Source of the DNA: Rhizobium sp. 2MFCol3.1
GTDB taxonomy: Bacteria; Pseudomonadota; Alphaproteobacteria; Rhizobiales; Rhizobiaceae
Assembly (NCBI RefSeq): GCF_000377565.1
Contig: NZ_KB898368.1
Span: 87,402-151,401 of the forward strand
Direction: 5' to 3'
Length of the DNA stretch: 64,000 nt
In this document: positions 38,788-47,666 of the stretch, one piece after another
How positions within the stretch are numbered: the first letter of the stretch is position 1
Layout of the letters: each line of letters opens with the position of its first letter
Program-made: the position numbers and the translations under genes
The notes under the pieces: model-generated
Seen by the model: only the letters and a program-made list of their open reading frames with translations
Database searches by the model: none
What the model was told of the DNA's origin: nothing

Positions 38788-39662
38788 GCGCGCCGTCGCT
38801 TCGAACACGGTTGGCTGCCCGGGGCTTCGACGGCACCACTATGCTGATCCTCCCCGGCCTTGCCTTCATGATCGCGCTGTTCGTCTATCCGTTTCTCTAC
38901 GGCGTCGTGGATTCGCTGACGCCGAAGGATGGAACATGGTATGCCAACTACGCCAAGTTCTTCAGCGATCCCTTCCAGTACAACACCATCGGCGCGACGC
39001 TTTGGCTGGCACTGCCGGTGACGATCATCAATCTCGCCTTCGCCGTGCCGGTCGCTTTCCGTGTTCGGCTTATGCACCGCCAGCGTCTGCTGACGACCAT
39101 TCTGGTACTGCCAATCACGCTCGGCACGGTTTTCGTCGCCGATGGCTTGCTGACGTTCCTCGGACCACGCGGCTGGTTCAACCACACGCTTCTGATGATT
39201 GGCATTATCGACAATCCGATCAAGCTGACCAACAACTACTGGGGCGTCTTCGCGTCGCTGCTCATCACCGGCTTCCCCTTCGCCTTCCTGCTGACGCTCT
39301 CGTACATCACCGGCATCGATCCGGCGATCGAGCAGGCCGCCGCCACGCTTGGGGCCGGGCCGAGGCAGCGTTTTCTGCGCGTGTTCCTGCCGTTGCTGGT
39401 GCCGGGGCTTGCGGTGACCTTCTGCCTTGCTTTCGTTCAGGCGTTCGCGGTGTTCCCGTCTGCCGTACTGCTGGGTGCACCGGCAGGCCCGACCCGCGTC
39501 ATCTCGATTGCCGCCTATCAGGCCGCGTTCGAGCAGTATGATCACTCGCTGGGCTCCGCGATCGCGCTAATCATGGGCGGCGTCGAACTGGCCGTGGTGC
39601 TGGCCGTTCTCGGCGCACGCTCGTTCTTCTACCGCGGCCCCGCCGGCGGCACGAAAGGCTGA
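38784..39662 (+). CDS. ABC transporter permease, PotB type
   Basis: 292 aa, about six membrane segments, the first at residues 20-40 (MLILPGLAFMIALFVYPFLYG). The ATPase-docking loop is IEQAAATLGAGPRQRFLRVFLPLLVPG near residues 178-204. It overlaps the ATPase gene by four bases and is two bases from the next permease gene. It forms the translocation channel with the PotC-type partner. Confidence 0.92.
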   Translation: MSAPSLRTRLAARGFDGTTMLILPGLAFMIALFVYPFLYGVVDSLTPKDGTWYANYAKFFSDPFQYNTIGATLWLALPVTIINLAFAVPVAFRVRLMHRQRLLTTILVLPITLGTVFVADGLLTFLGPRGWFNHTLLMIGIIDNPIKLTNNYWGVFASLLITGFPFAFLLTLSYITGIDPAIEQAAATLGAGPRQRFLRVFLPLLVPGLAVTFCLAFVQAFAVFPSAVLLGAPAGPTRVISIAAYQAAFEQYDHSLGSAIALIMGGVELAVVLAVLGARSFFYRGPAGGTKG

Positions 39663-39664
39663 CC

Positions 39665-40507
39665 ATGATCCGCGACCAAGGCCTCACCTCGAAGATTTGG
39701 CGTTTCGCCATATGGGCGCTGGCCACGCTCTTTGTCCTCAATCTGCTTGCGGTCATCGCCGCCGTCGTCGTCAACTCGTTCGCGACACGATGGCTCGGCA
39801 CATGGCTGCCGGCTGGCTGGACAACGAAATGGTACCTCAGCGCCTGGAAGGAATTCCAGCTCTCCAGCGTCGTCCTCGTCACCTTCGAGATCGTTTTCAC
39901 CGTCGTCATCATCTCCGGCATTCTCGGCGTGATGACTGCCTATGCGCTCGCGCGCCGCGATTTCGCCGGCAAGCGCGTGGTCATTCTGCTCTTCCTTCTG
40001 CCGCTGCTCATCCCGCCGCTCACCTACGGCATCCCGCTGGCTACGGTGCTCTACCAGCTCGGACTTGGCGGAACCTTCTGGGGCGTCGTTTTGATCAACG
40101 TCGTGCCGTCGCTTCCCTTCGTGGTCCTTGTGATGATCCCCTTCATTGAGCAGATCGATCCGCGCATCGAAGCCGCCGCCCGTGTCTTCGGTGCAGGCAC
40201 CACCAGCCTGTTCCTGCGCATCCTGCTGCCATTGCTCCTGCCCGGCATGCTGGCGGCATTACTCTTGGTGCTGGTTCGCACCATCGCGATGTTCGAGCTC
40301 ACCTTCCTCATTGCCGGGCCGACCACGCAGACCCTCGTCGTGTCGCTCTATTATGCGGTGTTTGCATCCGGCGTGCGGGCTGGCCAGTCGATCGATGCCA
40401 TGGCAGTGGTCTATATGGTGACGACGCTGTTCTGGCTGGTGATCGCGCTGCAGTTCGTCAACCCGACGCAGATCGTGGCGAGGGCAAAGCAGCAGCCCGC
40501 GCACTGA
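39665..40507 (+). CDS. ABC transporter permease, PotC type
   Basis: 280 aa with six hydrophobic segments, the first at residues 12-40 (FAIWALATLFVLNLLAVIAAVVVNSFA). The docking loop is IEAAARVFGAGTTSLFLRILLPLLLPG near residues 165-191. It is the last gene of the importer operon; a short palindrome follows within 40 bases. No catabolic gene is fused or co-transcribed downstream. Confidence 0.92.
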   Translation: MIRDQGLTSKIWRFAIWALATLFVLNLLAVIAAVVVNSFATRWLGTWLPAGWTTKWYLSAWKEFQLSSVVLVTFEIVFTVVIISGILGVMTAYALARRDFAGKRVVILLFLLPLLIPPLTYGIPLATVLYQLGLGGTFWGVVLINVVPSLPFVVLVMIPFIEQIDPRIEAAARVFGAGTTSLFLRILLPLLLPGMLAALLLVLVRTIAMFELTFLIAGPTTQTLVVSLYYAVFASGVRAGQSIDAMAVVYMVTTLFWLVIALQFVNPTQIVARAKQQPAH

Positions 40508-40532
40508 GCCGGGCCGCTCGCCGCACTAGTCC

Positions 40533-40546
40533 TTCTGTTAACAGAA
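40533..40546. promoter_or_regulatory. perfect 14-bp palindrome downstream of the importer operon
   Basis: TTCTGTTAACAGAA is a perfect palindrome 26 bases after the permease stop and 90 bases before a small gene. It may be an operator for that gene or a weak terminator stem with no loop. Confidence 0.3.
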
Positions 40547-40636
40547 AACTTATTGAGTAGGGTGGGTGTTCTTGACTATCGGCAGGTGGCTGCCAAGTAT
40601 TGTGGGCGTGACGGTCATTTCTTGAGGAATTTGATC

Positions 40637-40852
40637 ATGGCGCAGTACAAAGAGACGAACCGCTTTCACTGTGAGAGCAGCTCGGGCGCGCATTACGTTG
40701 TTATCGAGCAGATCCTGACATCGCGTTTGGCGCTTGATGTCGCAACGCATCCGCGCACCGATTACGTTACCGACACCGGCGAGATCGCCGAGCGGCTGGA
40801 TGACGATACCTTCCTTCTGCTTCTGTCGGCGGAAGTCCTGCATGTCGCCTGA
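40637..40852 (+). CDS. small conserved-type hypothetical protein
   Basis: 71 aa, family not recognised. The ATG at 40637 has GAGGA 9 bases upstream, and the peptide has a natural composition with no signal or membrane segment. It contains YKETNRFHCESSSGAHYVVIEQI and later DYVTDTGEIAERLDDDTFLLLLSAEVL, suggesting a small mixed alpha/beta cytoplasmic protein. A longer reading from 40553 is less likely. It stands alone between the importer operon and recX. Confidence 0.65.
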   Translation: MAQYKETNRFHCESSSGAHYVVIEQILTSRLALDVATHPRTDYVTDTGEIAERLDDDTFLLLLSAEVLHVA

Positions 40853-40954
40853 GGCGGGGTGAGGCAGGAGAGTGCTGGAAATCCCGGCCGGATGGCATTA
40901 TTAACTGGCTGAAACGACCTGCTCCAGGCGATTCTCGACGCGATCCGGAACGTC

Positions 40955-41506
40955 ATGGCCGAAGAAGACACGCAATCCGACACACCGACCAGCCGCATGC
41001 AGAGCTGGGCGCGCAACTCGACCATCTATCGCCTCGGCCGGCAGATGATGACCGAGAAGCAGTTGGCCGACGCGATCTCGCGCAAGGCCAAACAAAAATT
41101 CGAGGACATATCCGAAGCTCAGATCAAGGCGCTCGCCGATCTCGCGGTTAAGTTCGGCCACGAGCAGGGCGGATTGAACGATGTCGCCTACGCCGAGATC
41201 AGCGTGCGATCCGGCGTGCGTAGCGGCCGATCGAAACGGATCATGGCGCAGAAGCTCGCGATGAAGGGTATCGACCGCGAGACCGCCGTCGTCGCGCTCG
41301 AGGAGAGCGACGATCTCGTGGCCGCTATCAACTTCGCCCGCAAACGTGGCTTTGGCCCCTTCCGGCGCGAGGAGGCCGACGAGAAGCGCTACAACAAGGA
41401 AATGTCGGCCTTCGCCCGCAACGGCTTCGGTTTCGAATTGGGACGCAACGTTCTCGGCATGAGCCGCGATGAAGCCGAGACCGTGCTCGACGAGCGACGG
41501 TCGTAG
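40955..41506 (+). CDS. recX: regulatory protein RecX
   Basis: 183 aa. RecX binds RecA filaments and inhibits recombinase and coprotease activity. The three-helix repeats are visible: ARNSTIYRLGRQMMTEKQLADAISRKAKQKF, then INDVAYAEISVRSGVRSGRSKR-type segment (here GLNDVAYAEI), then MAQKLAMKGIDRETAVVALEE. The final repeat includes FARKRGFGPF and FARNGFGFELGRNVL. It is not adjacent to recA here, which is normal in rhizobia. It converges on the dihydrolipoyl dehydrogenase gene with a 39-base gap. Confidence 0.9.
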   Translation: MAEEDTQSDTPTSRMQSWARNSTIYRLGRQMMTEKQLADAISRKAKQKFEDISEAQIKALADLAVKFGHEQGGLNDVAYAEISVRSGVRSGRSKRIMAQKLAMKGIDRETAVVALEESDDLVAAINFARKRGFGPFRREEADEKRYNKEMSAFARNGFGFELGRNVLGMSRDEAETVLDERRS

Positions 41507-41545
41507 ACACAGGCAGTCGGGCTCGAATTTCCGCCGTGTCGCGCC

Positions 41546-42943
41546 TCACATATGCAATGCGTGGCCAAGCGCCTTGAGCGCCGCTTCCTGAACGGCTTCG
41601 CTGCGCGTCGGATGAGCGTGGATCGTGCCGGCGATATCCTCGAGGCGAACGCACATCTCGATCGCCAGCGCAAACGCCGCCGACAGTTCGGAAACACCGC
41701 GACCGACCGCCTGCAGGCCAAGTACGAGCTTGGTGTCGGCGCGCGCTACCACCCGCACGAAGCCATCCTCGGACTGCATGGTCATGGCCCGTCCATTGGC
41801 CGAGAAGGGGAACTGGCCCACCCTGATCTCATAGCCTTGCGCGCGGGCTTCTTCCGGTGACAGTCCGGCGCTGACGATCTCGGGGTCCGTGAAGCAGACG
41901 GCGGGAATGCAGCGCTTGTCCCAACTGCGCGTCCGGCCGGCGATGAGCTCCGCGACCATCTCGCCTTGCGCCATCGCCCGGTGCGCGAGCATCGGTTCGC
42001 CGGTGATGTCACCAATGGCGTAAACCCCGCGCATCGACGTGCGGCACCGGTCATCGATGCGCAGATAGGGCCCGGCGCGATCGAGATCGAGTTCCTCCAA
42101 TCCCACGCCTGTTGTTCGTGGCCTTCGCCCGACGGTGACGAGTATCCTGTCAGCCGGCAGCTTGACCTCGCGGCCATCGGCCTGCTCGATGATCAGGCTT
42201 TCGCCGGCATCGGAAAGCGCCTTTGCCTTGGCCGTCAGATGAAGCTCGATGCCGCGCTCCTTCAGCGCCTTCGCAACAGGCCGGACAAGCTCGGTATCGT
42301 ATTGCGGCAAGATCTGGCCCGTCGCCTCGACGATGGTGACTGAAGAGCCCAGCTTGGCGAAGGCCGTGCCGAGTTCTAGGCCGATATAGCCGGCGCCGAC
42401 AACCACCAGCCTTTCCGGCACGCTCTGCAGCGCCAGCGCCTCCGTCGAGGAGATCACCCTTCCACCGAATGGAAGCCCCGGCAGTTCGACCGGCTCGGAG
42501 CCTGCCGCGATCACGATATTCTCCGCGCGGATGAGCTGTGCGCCGGTCTCCGTGTCGACCTCGACTGTCTTTCCATCGCGAAACCGCGCCCGCCCATGGA
42601 CCTGCTTCACCCTTGCCTTCTGCAGCAAGGCTGCAACGCCACCGGTGAGACGGCCAACAATCCCGTCTTTCCAGGCGATCGTCTTGGCGAGATCGATCGC
42701 CACGCCTTCGGCACGGATGCCAATGGGATGGTGACCGCTCGCCATCCGGCGCGCGGCATCGAATTCGTCGGCGGCATGGATGAGCGCCTTGGAGGGTATG
42801 CAGCCGATATTGAGGCAGGTGCCGCCGGGCTTTTCCATTTCGACGATCACGGTGTCGATGCCCAACTGACCGGCGCGGATCGCGCAGACGTAGCCGCCGG
42901 GCCCAGCGCCGATGACCAGCAATTTGCAGACGATCTCTTTCAT
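41546..42943 (-). CDS. lpdA: dihydrolipoyl dehydrogenase (E3 of the branched-chain 2-oxoacid complex)
   Basis: 465 aa flavoprotein that reoxidises the lipoyl group of E2 with NAD+. The FAD motif is VIGAGPGGYVCAIRAGQLG at the N-terminus. The redox disulfide is in GGTCLNIGCIPSKALI. The NAD motif is VVGAGYIGLELGTAFAKLG. The C-terminal active-site His-Glu pair is in HAHPTRSEAVQEAALKALG. It is the last gene of the bkd operon, five bases after the E2 gene, so it probably serves this complex (LpdV role). Confidence 0.95.
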   Translation of the reverse strand: MKEIVCKLLVIGAGPGGYVCAIRAGQLGIDTVIVEMEKPGGTCLNIGCIPSKALIHAADEFDAARRMASGHHPIGIRAEGVAIDLAKTIAWKDGIVGRLTGGVAALLQKARVKQVHGRARFRDGKTVEVDTETGAQLIRAENIVIAAGSEPVELPGLPFGGRVISSTEALALQSVPERLVVVGAGYIGLELGTAFAKLGSSVTIVEATGQILPQYDTELVRPVAKALKERGIELHLTAKAKALSDAGESLIIEQADGREVKLPADRILVTVGRRPRTTGVGLEELDLDRAGPYLRIDDRCRTSMRGVYAIGDITGEPMLAHRAMAQGEMVAELIAGRTRSWDKRCIPAVCFTDPEIVSAGLSPEEARAQGYEIRVGQFPFSANGRAMTMQSEDGFVRVVARADTKLVLGLQAVGRGVSELSAAFALAIEMCVRLEDIAGTIHAHPTRSEAVQEAALKALGHALHM

Positions 42944-42948
42944 GGCCC

Positions 42949-44205
42949 TCAGCCTTCGATGAAAATCAGCGCCGGCGTTTCAAGCAGCACGCGGATGCGC
43001 TGGATGAAGGTCGCCGCATCCCAGCCGTCGATGATGCGATGGTCGAAGCTGGAGGAAAGGTTCATCATCTTGCGCGGTACGAATTGCGTCCCATCCCAGG
43101 CGGGGCGGGTGGCGATCTTGTTGACGCCGATGATCGCGACCTCAGGATGGTTGATCACGGGCGTCGAGACGATGCCCCCAAGCGCGCCAAGCGAACTAAT
43201 GGTGATGGTCGAGCCCGTGAGTTCGTCACGCGTCGCGGTTCCGTTGCGCGCCGCCTCCGCCAAGCGCGCCATCTCGCTGGCGCAGTCCCAGATCGTGCGG
43301 GCCTCGGCGTGGCGCACCACCGGCACCACGAGGCCGGCAGGCGTCTGTGCCGCGATGCCGACGTGAACGCCGCCGGAGCGGGTGAGGATGCCGGCATCAT
43401 CGTTGAAGGTGGCGTTTATATCGGGCTGGTCGGCAACAGCCTTGACGATTGCCCGCATCAGGAAAGGGAGGATCGTCAGTTTCGGATGCTCCGGCTTGCG
43501 GTCCCGGTTCATCGTCGCCCGCAGATCCTCCAGCGCCGTCATGTCGATTTCCTCGACATAGGTGATATGCGGGATGCGCGAGGTGGAGAGCGACATCTTC
43601 TCGGCGATCCGCCGCCGCATACCGGTCAGTTTGACGTCCTCGGTCGTCGTATTTCTGGCGAACGGGGTAGGGGCTGCAACCGAGGTTGTACCGCGTGCAA
43701 GATATTGCTCAACATCTTCGCGCAGAATGCGTCCGTCCGGACGGTTTGGCGGTACTTGTCTGAGGTCGACCCCGCTTTCACGAGCGAAGAGGCGGACGGA
43801 AGGCGATGCCAGCGACTTCTCCTGCGGTCCGGTGTTTGTCAGCTGGGACAGCGCTTGCTTGGTCTGCGCCGGCTGCGGCCTAGCAGGCGCTTCGCTTTCA
43901 CTGGCAGCGGCGGACGGTTTCTCGCTCGCCAGGGGCGCGGATTGAGCCGGCGCCTCATCTCCACCTACTGTCTCTATCCTCACCAACGGCGCCTTTACAG
44001 CCACGGTGTCGCCCACTTCCGCGCCCAGCCAGGTTACCGTGCCGCTGACCGGCGACGGGATCTCGACGGTTGCCTTGTCAGTCATCACGGCCGCGATCAC
44101 CATGTCCTCGCGAACCGGATCGCCGGCCTTCACATGCCATTCGACCAGCTCCGCCTCGGCCACGCCTTCACCGACATCCGGCATCTTAATCGTGAACTCG
44201 CCCAT
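42949..44205 (-). CDS. bkdB: branched-chain 2-oxoacid dehydrogenase E2 (dihydrolipoyl acyltransferase)
   Basis: 418 aa core subunit that carries the acyl group on lipoate and transfers it to CoA. One lipoyl domain is at the N-terminus with the lipoyl lysine in MTDKATVEIPSPVSG. A Pro/Ala linker follows, then the subunit-binding domain SPSVRLFARESGVDLRQVPP with GRILREDVEQYL, and the catalytic domain ending SSSFDHRIIDGWDAATFIQR, with the HxxxDG acyltransferase motif. The ATG at 44205 has GAGGCGTGAGG directly upstream and lies two bases from the E1 beta stop. Confidence 0.95.
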   Translation of the reverse strand: MGEFTIKMPDVGEGVAEAELVEWHVKAGDPVREDMVIAAVMTDKATVEIPSPVSGTVTWLGAEVGDTVAVKAPLVRIETVGGDEAPAQSAPLASEKPSAAASESEAPARPQPAQTKQALSQLTNTGPQEKSLASPSVRLFARESGVDLRQVPPNRPDGRILREDVEQYLARGTTSVAAPTPFARNTTTEDVKLTGMRRRIAEKMSLSTSRIPHITYVEEIDMTALEDLRATMNRDRKPEHPKLTILPFLMRAIVKAVADQPDINATFNDDAGILTRSGGVHVGIAAQTPAGLVVPVVRHAEARTIWDCASEMARLAEAARNGTATRDELTGSTITISSLGALGGIVSTPVINHPEVAIIGVNKIATRPAWDGTQFVPRKMMNLSSSFDHRIIDGWDAATFIQRIRVLLETPALIFIEG

Positions 44206-44207
44206 CC

Positions 44208-45221
44208 TCACGCCTCCATGACTTCGGCAAGCGCCCGTCCGACGCGCGCGGGGCCGGGGAAATAGTCCCACTCCTGCGCATGCGGATAAGGCGTATCCCA
44301 GCCCGCGACCCGCACGACCGGCGCCTCAAGATGGTAGAAACAATGTTCCTGTATCAGCGCCACGATCTCGGCCCCGAAGCCCGACGTCAGCGTTGCCTCA
44401 TGGACCACGACGCAGCGGCCGGTCTTCGACACGGATTGCACGATGGTATCGAGGTCGAGCGGCAAAAGACTGCGCAGATCGATCACTTCGGCATCAACGC
44501 CGGTATCTTCCGCCGCCGCGAGCGCTACATGCACCATCGTGCCATAGGCAATGACCGTGACCCCGCTTCCGGCACGGCGGATTTCCGCCTTGCCGATCGG
44601 GATCGCATAGTGGTCTTCGGGCACCTCACCGAGCTCGTGCTTTGACCATGGTGTGACCGGACGCTCGTGGTGGCCATCGAAGGGACCGTTATAGAGCCGC
44701 TTCGGCTCGAGAAACATCACCGGGTCCGGGTCCTCGATCGCGGCGATAAGCAACCCCTTGGCGTCATAGGGGTTGGAGGGAACGACCACTTTCAGGCCGC
44801 AGACATGGGTGAACAGCGCTTCCGGGCTTTGACTATGCGTCTGCCCGCCGAATATCCCGCCACCCGTCGGCATCCGGAGCACGATCGGGCATGTGAAATC
44901 GCCATTCGAGCGATAGCGAATGCGCGCCGCTTCCTGGGTGATCTGGTCATAGGCCGGATACATGTAATCGGCGAACTGGATCTCGACGCAGGGCTTCAGC
45001 CCATAAGCCGCCATGCCGATCGCCGTGCCGACGATACCGGATTCGCTGATGGGCGTGTCGAAGCAGCGTGTCTTGCCGTATTTCGCCTGAAGCCCCTGCG
45101 TGCAGCGGAACACGCCGCCGAAATAGCCGACATCCTCGCCGAACACGACGACGTCCTCGTCCCGGGCCATCGAGATATCCATGGCGCTGCGCACCGCCTC
45201 GATCATGGTCATGCGCGCCAT
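44208..45221 (-). CDS. bkdA2: branched-chain 2-oxoacid dehydrogenase E1 beta subunit
   Basis: 337 aa. It is the pyrimidine-binding and dimer-forming half of the thiamin-diphosphate decarboxylase. Conserved segments include VVVFGEDVGYFGGVFRCTQGL, DTPISESGIVGTAIGMA (the catalytic-type Glu), QFADYMYPAYDQI and RMPTGGGIFGGQTHSQSPEA. The C-terminal half has VIDLRSLLPLDLDTIVQSVSKTGR and VHEA. The ATG at 45221 follows the alpha-subunit stop after one base, so the two E1 subunits are translated in coupled fashion. Confidence 0.95.
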   Translation of the reverse strand: MARMTMIEAVRSAMDISMARDEDVVVFGEDVGYFGGVFRCTQGLQAKYGKTRCFDTPISESGIVGTAIGMAAYGLKPCVEIQFADYMYPAYDQITQEAARIRYRSNGDFTCPIVLRMPTGGGIFGGQTHSQSPEALFTHVCGLKVVVPSNPYDAKGLLIAAIEDPDPVMFLEPKRLYNGPFDGHHERPVTPWSKHELGEVPEDHYAIPIGKAEIRRAGSGVTVIAYGTMVHVALAAAEDTGVDAEVIDLRSLLPLDLDTIVQSVSKTGRCVVVHEATLTSGFGAEIVALIQEHCFYHLEAPVVRVAGWDTPYPHAQEWDYFPGPARVGRALAEVMEA

Positions 45222-45222
45222 A

Positions 45223-46455
45223 TCAATACCCCGCTTTCTGCCGCTGGCGGCGGATGTGCGGCGGCATCTCGGCGTAGACGCCCTCGAAAATGTCGCGCAC
45301 CGAGGGCTTGCCGCCGGCATGCAGCGTTCCGTGTTCCTCGGCGCGCTTTTGCGCATCGATCACCTCGTCCAGGATCTCGGCCTCAGCCTGAACGTGACGC
45401 TCCTCCGACCAGACACCCTTGAGGATCAGATGCTTCTTCAGCCGCAGCACGGGATCTCCGAGCGGCCATGCGTCGGATTCGGTCTTCGGGCGATAGGCGC
45501 TCGGATCGTCAGAGGTCGAGTGGGCGCCGACGCGATAGGTGACATATTCTATCAGCGTCGGACCCAGATTGCGCCGCGCCCGTTCCGCCGCCCAGCGCGC
45601 CACCGCATAGACGGCCAGATAGTCGTTGCCATCGACGCGCAGTGCCGGGATGCCGAAGCCGAGCCCGCGAGCGGCAAACGTGCCGGAACCGCCGCGCGCG
45701 ATGCCTTGAAAGGTGGAAATCGCCCACTGATTGTTGACGATGTTCAGGATGACCGGCGCCCTGTAGGTCGAGGCGAAGACGAGCGCCGAGTGAAAATCGG
45801 ACTCTGCCGTCGAGCCGTCGCCGATCCAGGCAGCCGCGATGCGGGTGTCGTTCTTGATCGCCGACGCCATCGCCCAGCCGACGGCCTGGACATACTGCGT
45901 GGCAAGGTTGCCCGAGATGGTGAAGAAGCCGTGCTCCTTGGAGGAGTACATGATCGGCAGTTGCCGTCCCCGCAGCGGATCGTTCTCGTTGGAGAAGATC
46001 TGGTTCATCATCTCGACCATCGGATAGTCGTCGGCGATCAGGAGGCCGGCCTGCCGATAGGTCGGGAAATTCATGTCCCCCTTGTTCAGCGCCTTGCGCA
46101 CGGCGCAACTGACCGCCTCCTCACCAAGATGCTGCATGTAAAAGGACGTCTTGCCTTGGCGCTGCGCCATCAGCATGCGTGCGTCGAAGGCGCGCAGCTT
46201 CATCATGTTGCGCAGCCCGGTCAGAAGCGCCTCGTCCGAGAGCAATCCCGCCCAGGGGCCGACGGCTTCACCCTCCTGGTTGAGCACGCGGATGATCGAA
46301 TAGGCGAGATCGCGAATGTCTTCGGATGCGACATCCACCTCCGGGCGCGGCACGGCGCCGGCCTTGGCGATCTTGACGTTGGAGAAATCGGGTAGACCGC
46401 CAGGGCGAACGGCGGGTTCGGGGACGTAGAGGCTCAGTCGTTGACTGTCTGGCAT
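45223..46455 (-). CDS. bkdA1: branched-chain 2-oxoacid dehydrogenase E1 alpha subunit
   Basis: 410 aa. It is the thiamin-diphosphate-binding half of the E1 component that decarboxylates 2-oxoisovalerate, 2-oxoisocaproate and 2-oxo-3-methylvalerate. The ThDP/Mg motif is WIGDGSTAESDFHSALVFAS followed by NIVNNQWAIST. YRVGAHSTSDDPSAYRP is the conserved loop near the active site. The ATG is preceded by GGAGGAACACAGGAA, a strong ribosome region. A 62-base gap separates it from the acyl-CoA dehydrogenase gene upstream in the same operon. Confidence 0.95.
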   Translation of the reverse strand: MPDSQRLSLYVPEPAVRPGGLPDFSNVKIAKAGAVPRPEVDVASEDIRDLAYSIIRVLNQEGEAVGPWAGLLSDEALLTGLRNMMKLRAFDARMLMAQRQGKTSFYMQHLGEEAVSCAVRKALNKGDMNFPTYRQAGLLIADDYPMVEMMNQIFSNENDPLRGRQLPIMYSSKEHGFFTISGNLATQYVQAVGWAMASAIKNDTRIAAAWIGDGSTAESDFHSALVFASTYRAPVILNIVNNQWAISTFQGIARGGSGTFAARGLGFGIPALRVDGNDYLAVYAVARWAAERARRNLGPTLIEYVTYRVGAHSTSDDPSAYRPKTESDAWPLGDPVLRLKKHLILKGVWSEERHVQAEAEILDEVIDAQKRAEEHGTLHAGGKPSVRDIFEGVYAEMPPHIRRQRQKAGY

Positions 46456-46517
46456 TTCCTGTGTTCCTCCTCCGCTCGCGTCGATCCTCTCCTCAGGAAC
46501 GACGCGGCGTATTCTCC

Positions 46518-47645
46518 CTATAGATTGCGGGCGATCACCATGCGTTGCACGTCACTCGTTCCCTCGTAGATCTGGCAGATACGGACGTCCCGGTAGATGC
46601 GCTCGACGGGGTAATCGCTCATATAGCCATAGCCGCCGTGGATCTGGATCGCGTCGGAACAGACGCGCTCGGCCATCTCCGAGGCAAAGAGCTTGGCCAT
46701 CGACGCCTCGGAAAGACATGGCAGACCCGCCTCGCGCAGACTTGCTGCATGGAACACCAGCTGCCGCGCCGCCTCGATTTGTGTCGCCATATCGGCAAGA
46801 CGAAAGGCGACGGCCTGATGCTCGATGATCGGCTTGCCGAAAGCAGTCCGCTCGCGGGCGTAGTCGCGCGCTGCCTCGAAAGCCGCGCGCGCCATGCCGA
46901 CCGCCTGCGCCGCGATCCCGATCCGGCCGCCTTCGAGATTGGCCAGCGCGATCCGGTAGCCATCGCCTTCCTCGCCGAGGCGAAGATCCGCGGCGATGCG
47001 CATGTCGTTAAAGGCGATCTGGCAAGTGTCGGAGGCGTGCAGGCCCAACTTGTGCTCGACGCGAATGACTTCGTATCCCGGCGTGTCGGTCGGCACGATG
47101 AAGGCGGTGATGCCCTTCTTGCCTGCCGCCGCGTCCGTCACCGCGAAGACGATGATCACCTGACCGTTTTTGCCCGAGGTGATGAACTGCTTGGCGCCAT
47201 CAAGCACGTAGTGATCGCCGTCGCGTCGCGCGCGGGTGCGCAGATTGGAGGCGTCGGAGCCGGCCTGCGGTTCCGTCAGCGCGAAGCCGCCGATCCATTC
47301 GCCGGTGGCGAGCTTCGGCAGGAAGCGCTGTTTCTGCTCCTCGTTTCCGAATTTGAGGATCGGGACGCAGCCAACAGAACTATGAACGCTCATGATTGTC
47401 GAGCAGGGGCCATCGCCGGCGGCGATCTCTTCAAGTGCCGCCGCATAGGCAACCGTTCCCGTGTCGGAACCACCATAGGCCTCCGGCACCAGCATGCCGA
47501 GAAGGCCGAGTTCACCCATCTCATTCAGTTCGTCGCGCGGGAAGCTATGTGTGCGGTCCCGCTCGGCGGCGCCCGGCGCCAGTCGTTCGTGTGCGAAATC
47601 TCGCGCGAGGTCCCGGATTTGGCTCTGCGTGTCGGACAAGATCAT
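46518..47645 (-). CDS. acyl-CoA dehydrogenase (probable short/branched-chain)
   Basis: 375 aa FAD enzyme that introduces the alpha-beta double bond in acyl-CoA. Motifs: FALTEPQAGSDASNLRTRA (FAD loop), IAAQAVGMARAAFEAARDYARERTAFGKPI, and the C-terminal QIHGGYGYMSDYPVERIYRDVRICQIYEGTSDVQRMVIAR, which contains the catalytic Glu in IYEGTSD. The operon also makes the branched-chain 2-oxoacid dehydrogenase, so isobutyryl-, 2-methylbutyryl- or isovaleryl-CoA is the likely substrate. It is 21 bases downstream of the thiolase gene. Confidence 0.93.
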   Translation of the reverse strand: MILSDTQSQIRDLARDFAHERLAPGAAERDRTHSFPRDELNEMGELGLLGMLVPEAYGGSDTGTVAYAAALEEIAAGDGPCSTIMSVHSSVGCVPILKFGNEEQKQRFLPKLATGEWIGGFALTEPQAGSDASNLRTRARRDGDHYVLDGAKQFITSGKNGQVIIVFAVTDAAAGKKGITAFIVPTDTPGYEVIRVEHKLGLHASDTCQIAFNDMRIAADLRLGEEGDGYRIALANLEGGRIGIAAQAVGMARAAFEAARDYARERTAFGKPIIEHQAVAFRLADMATQIEAARQLVFHAASLREAGLPCLSEASMAKLFASEMAERVCSDAIQIHGGYGYMSDYPVERIYRDVRICQIYEGTSDVQRMVIARNL

Positions 47646-47666
47646 CAGCGCGCCTCCTTTTCCCGC

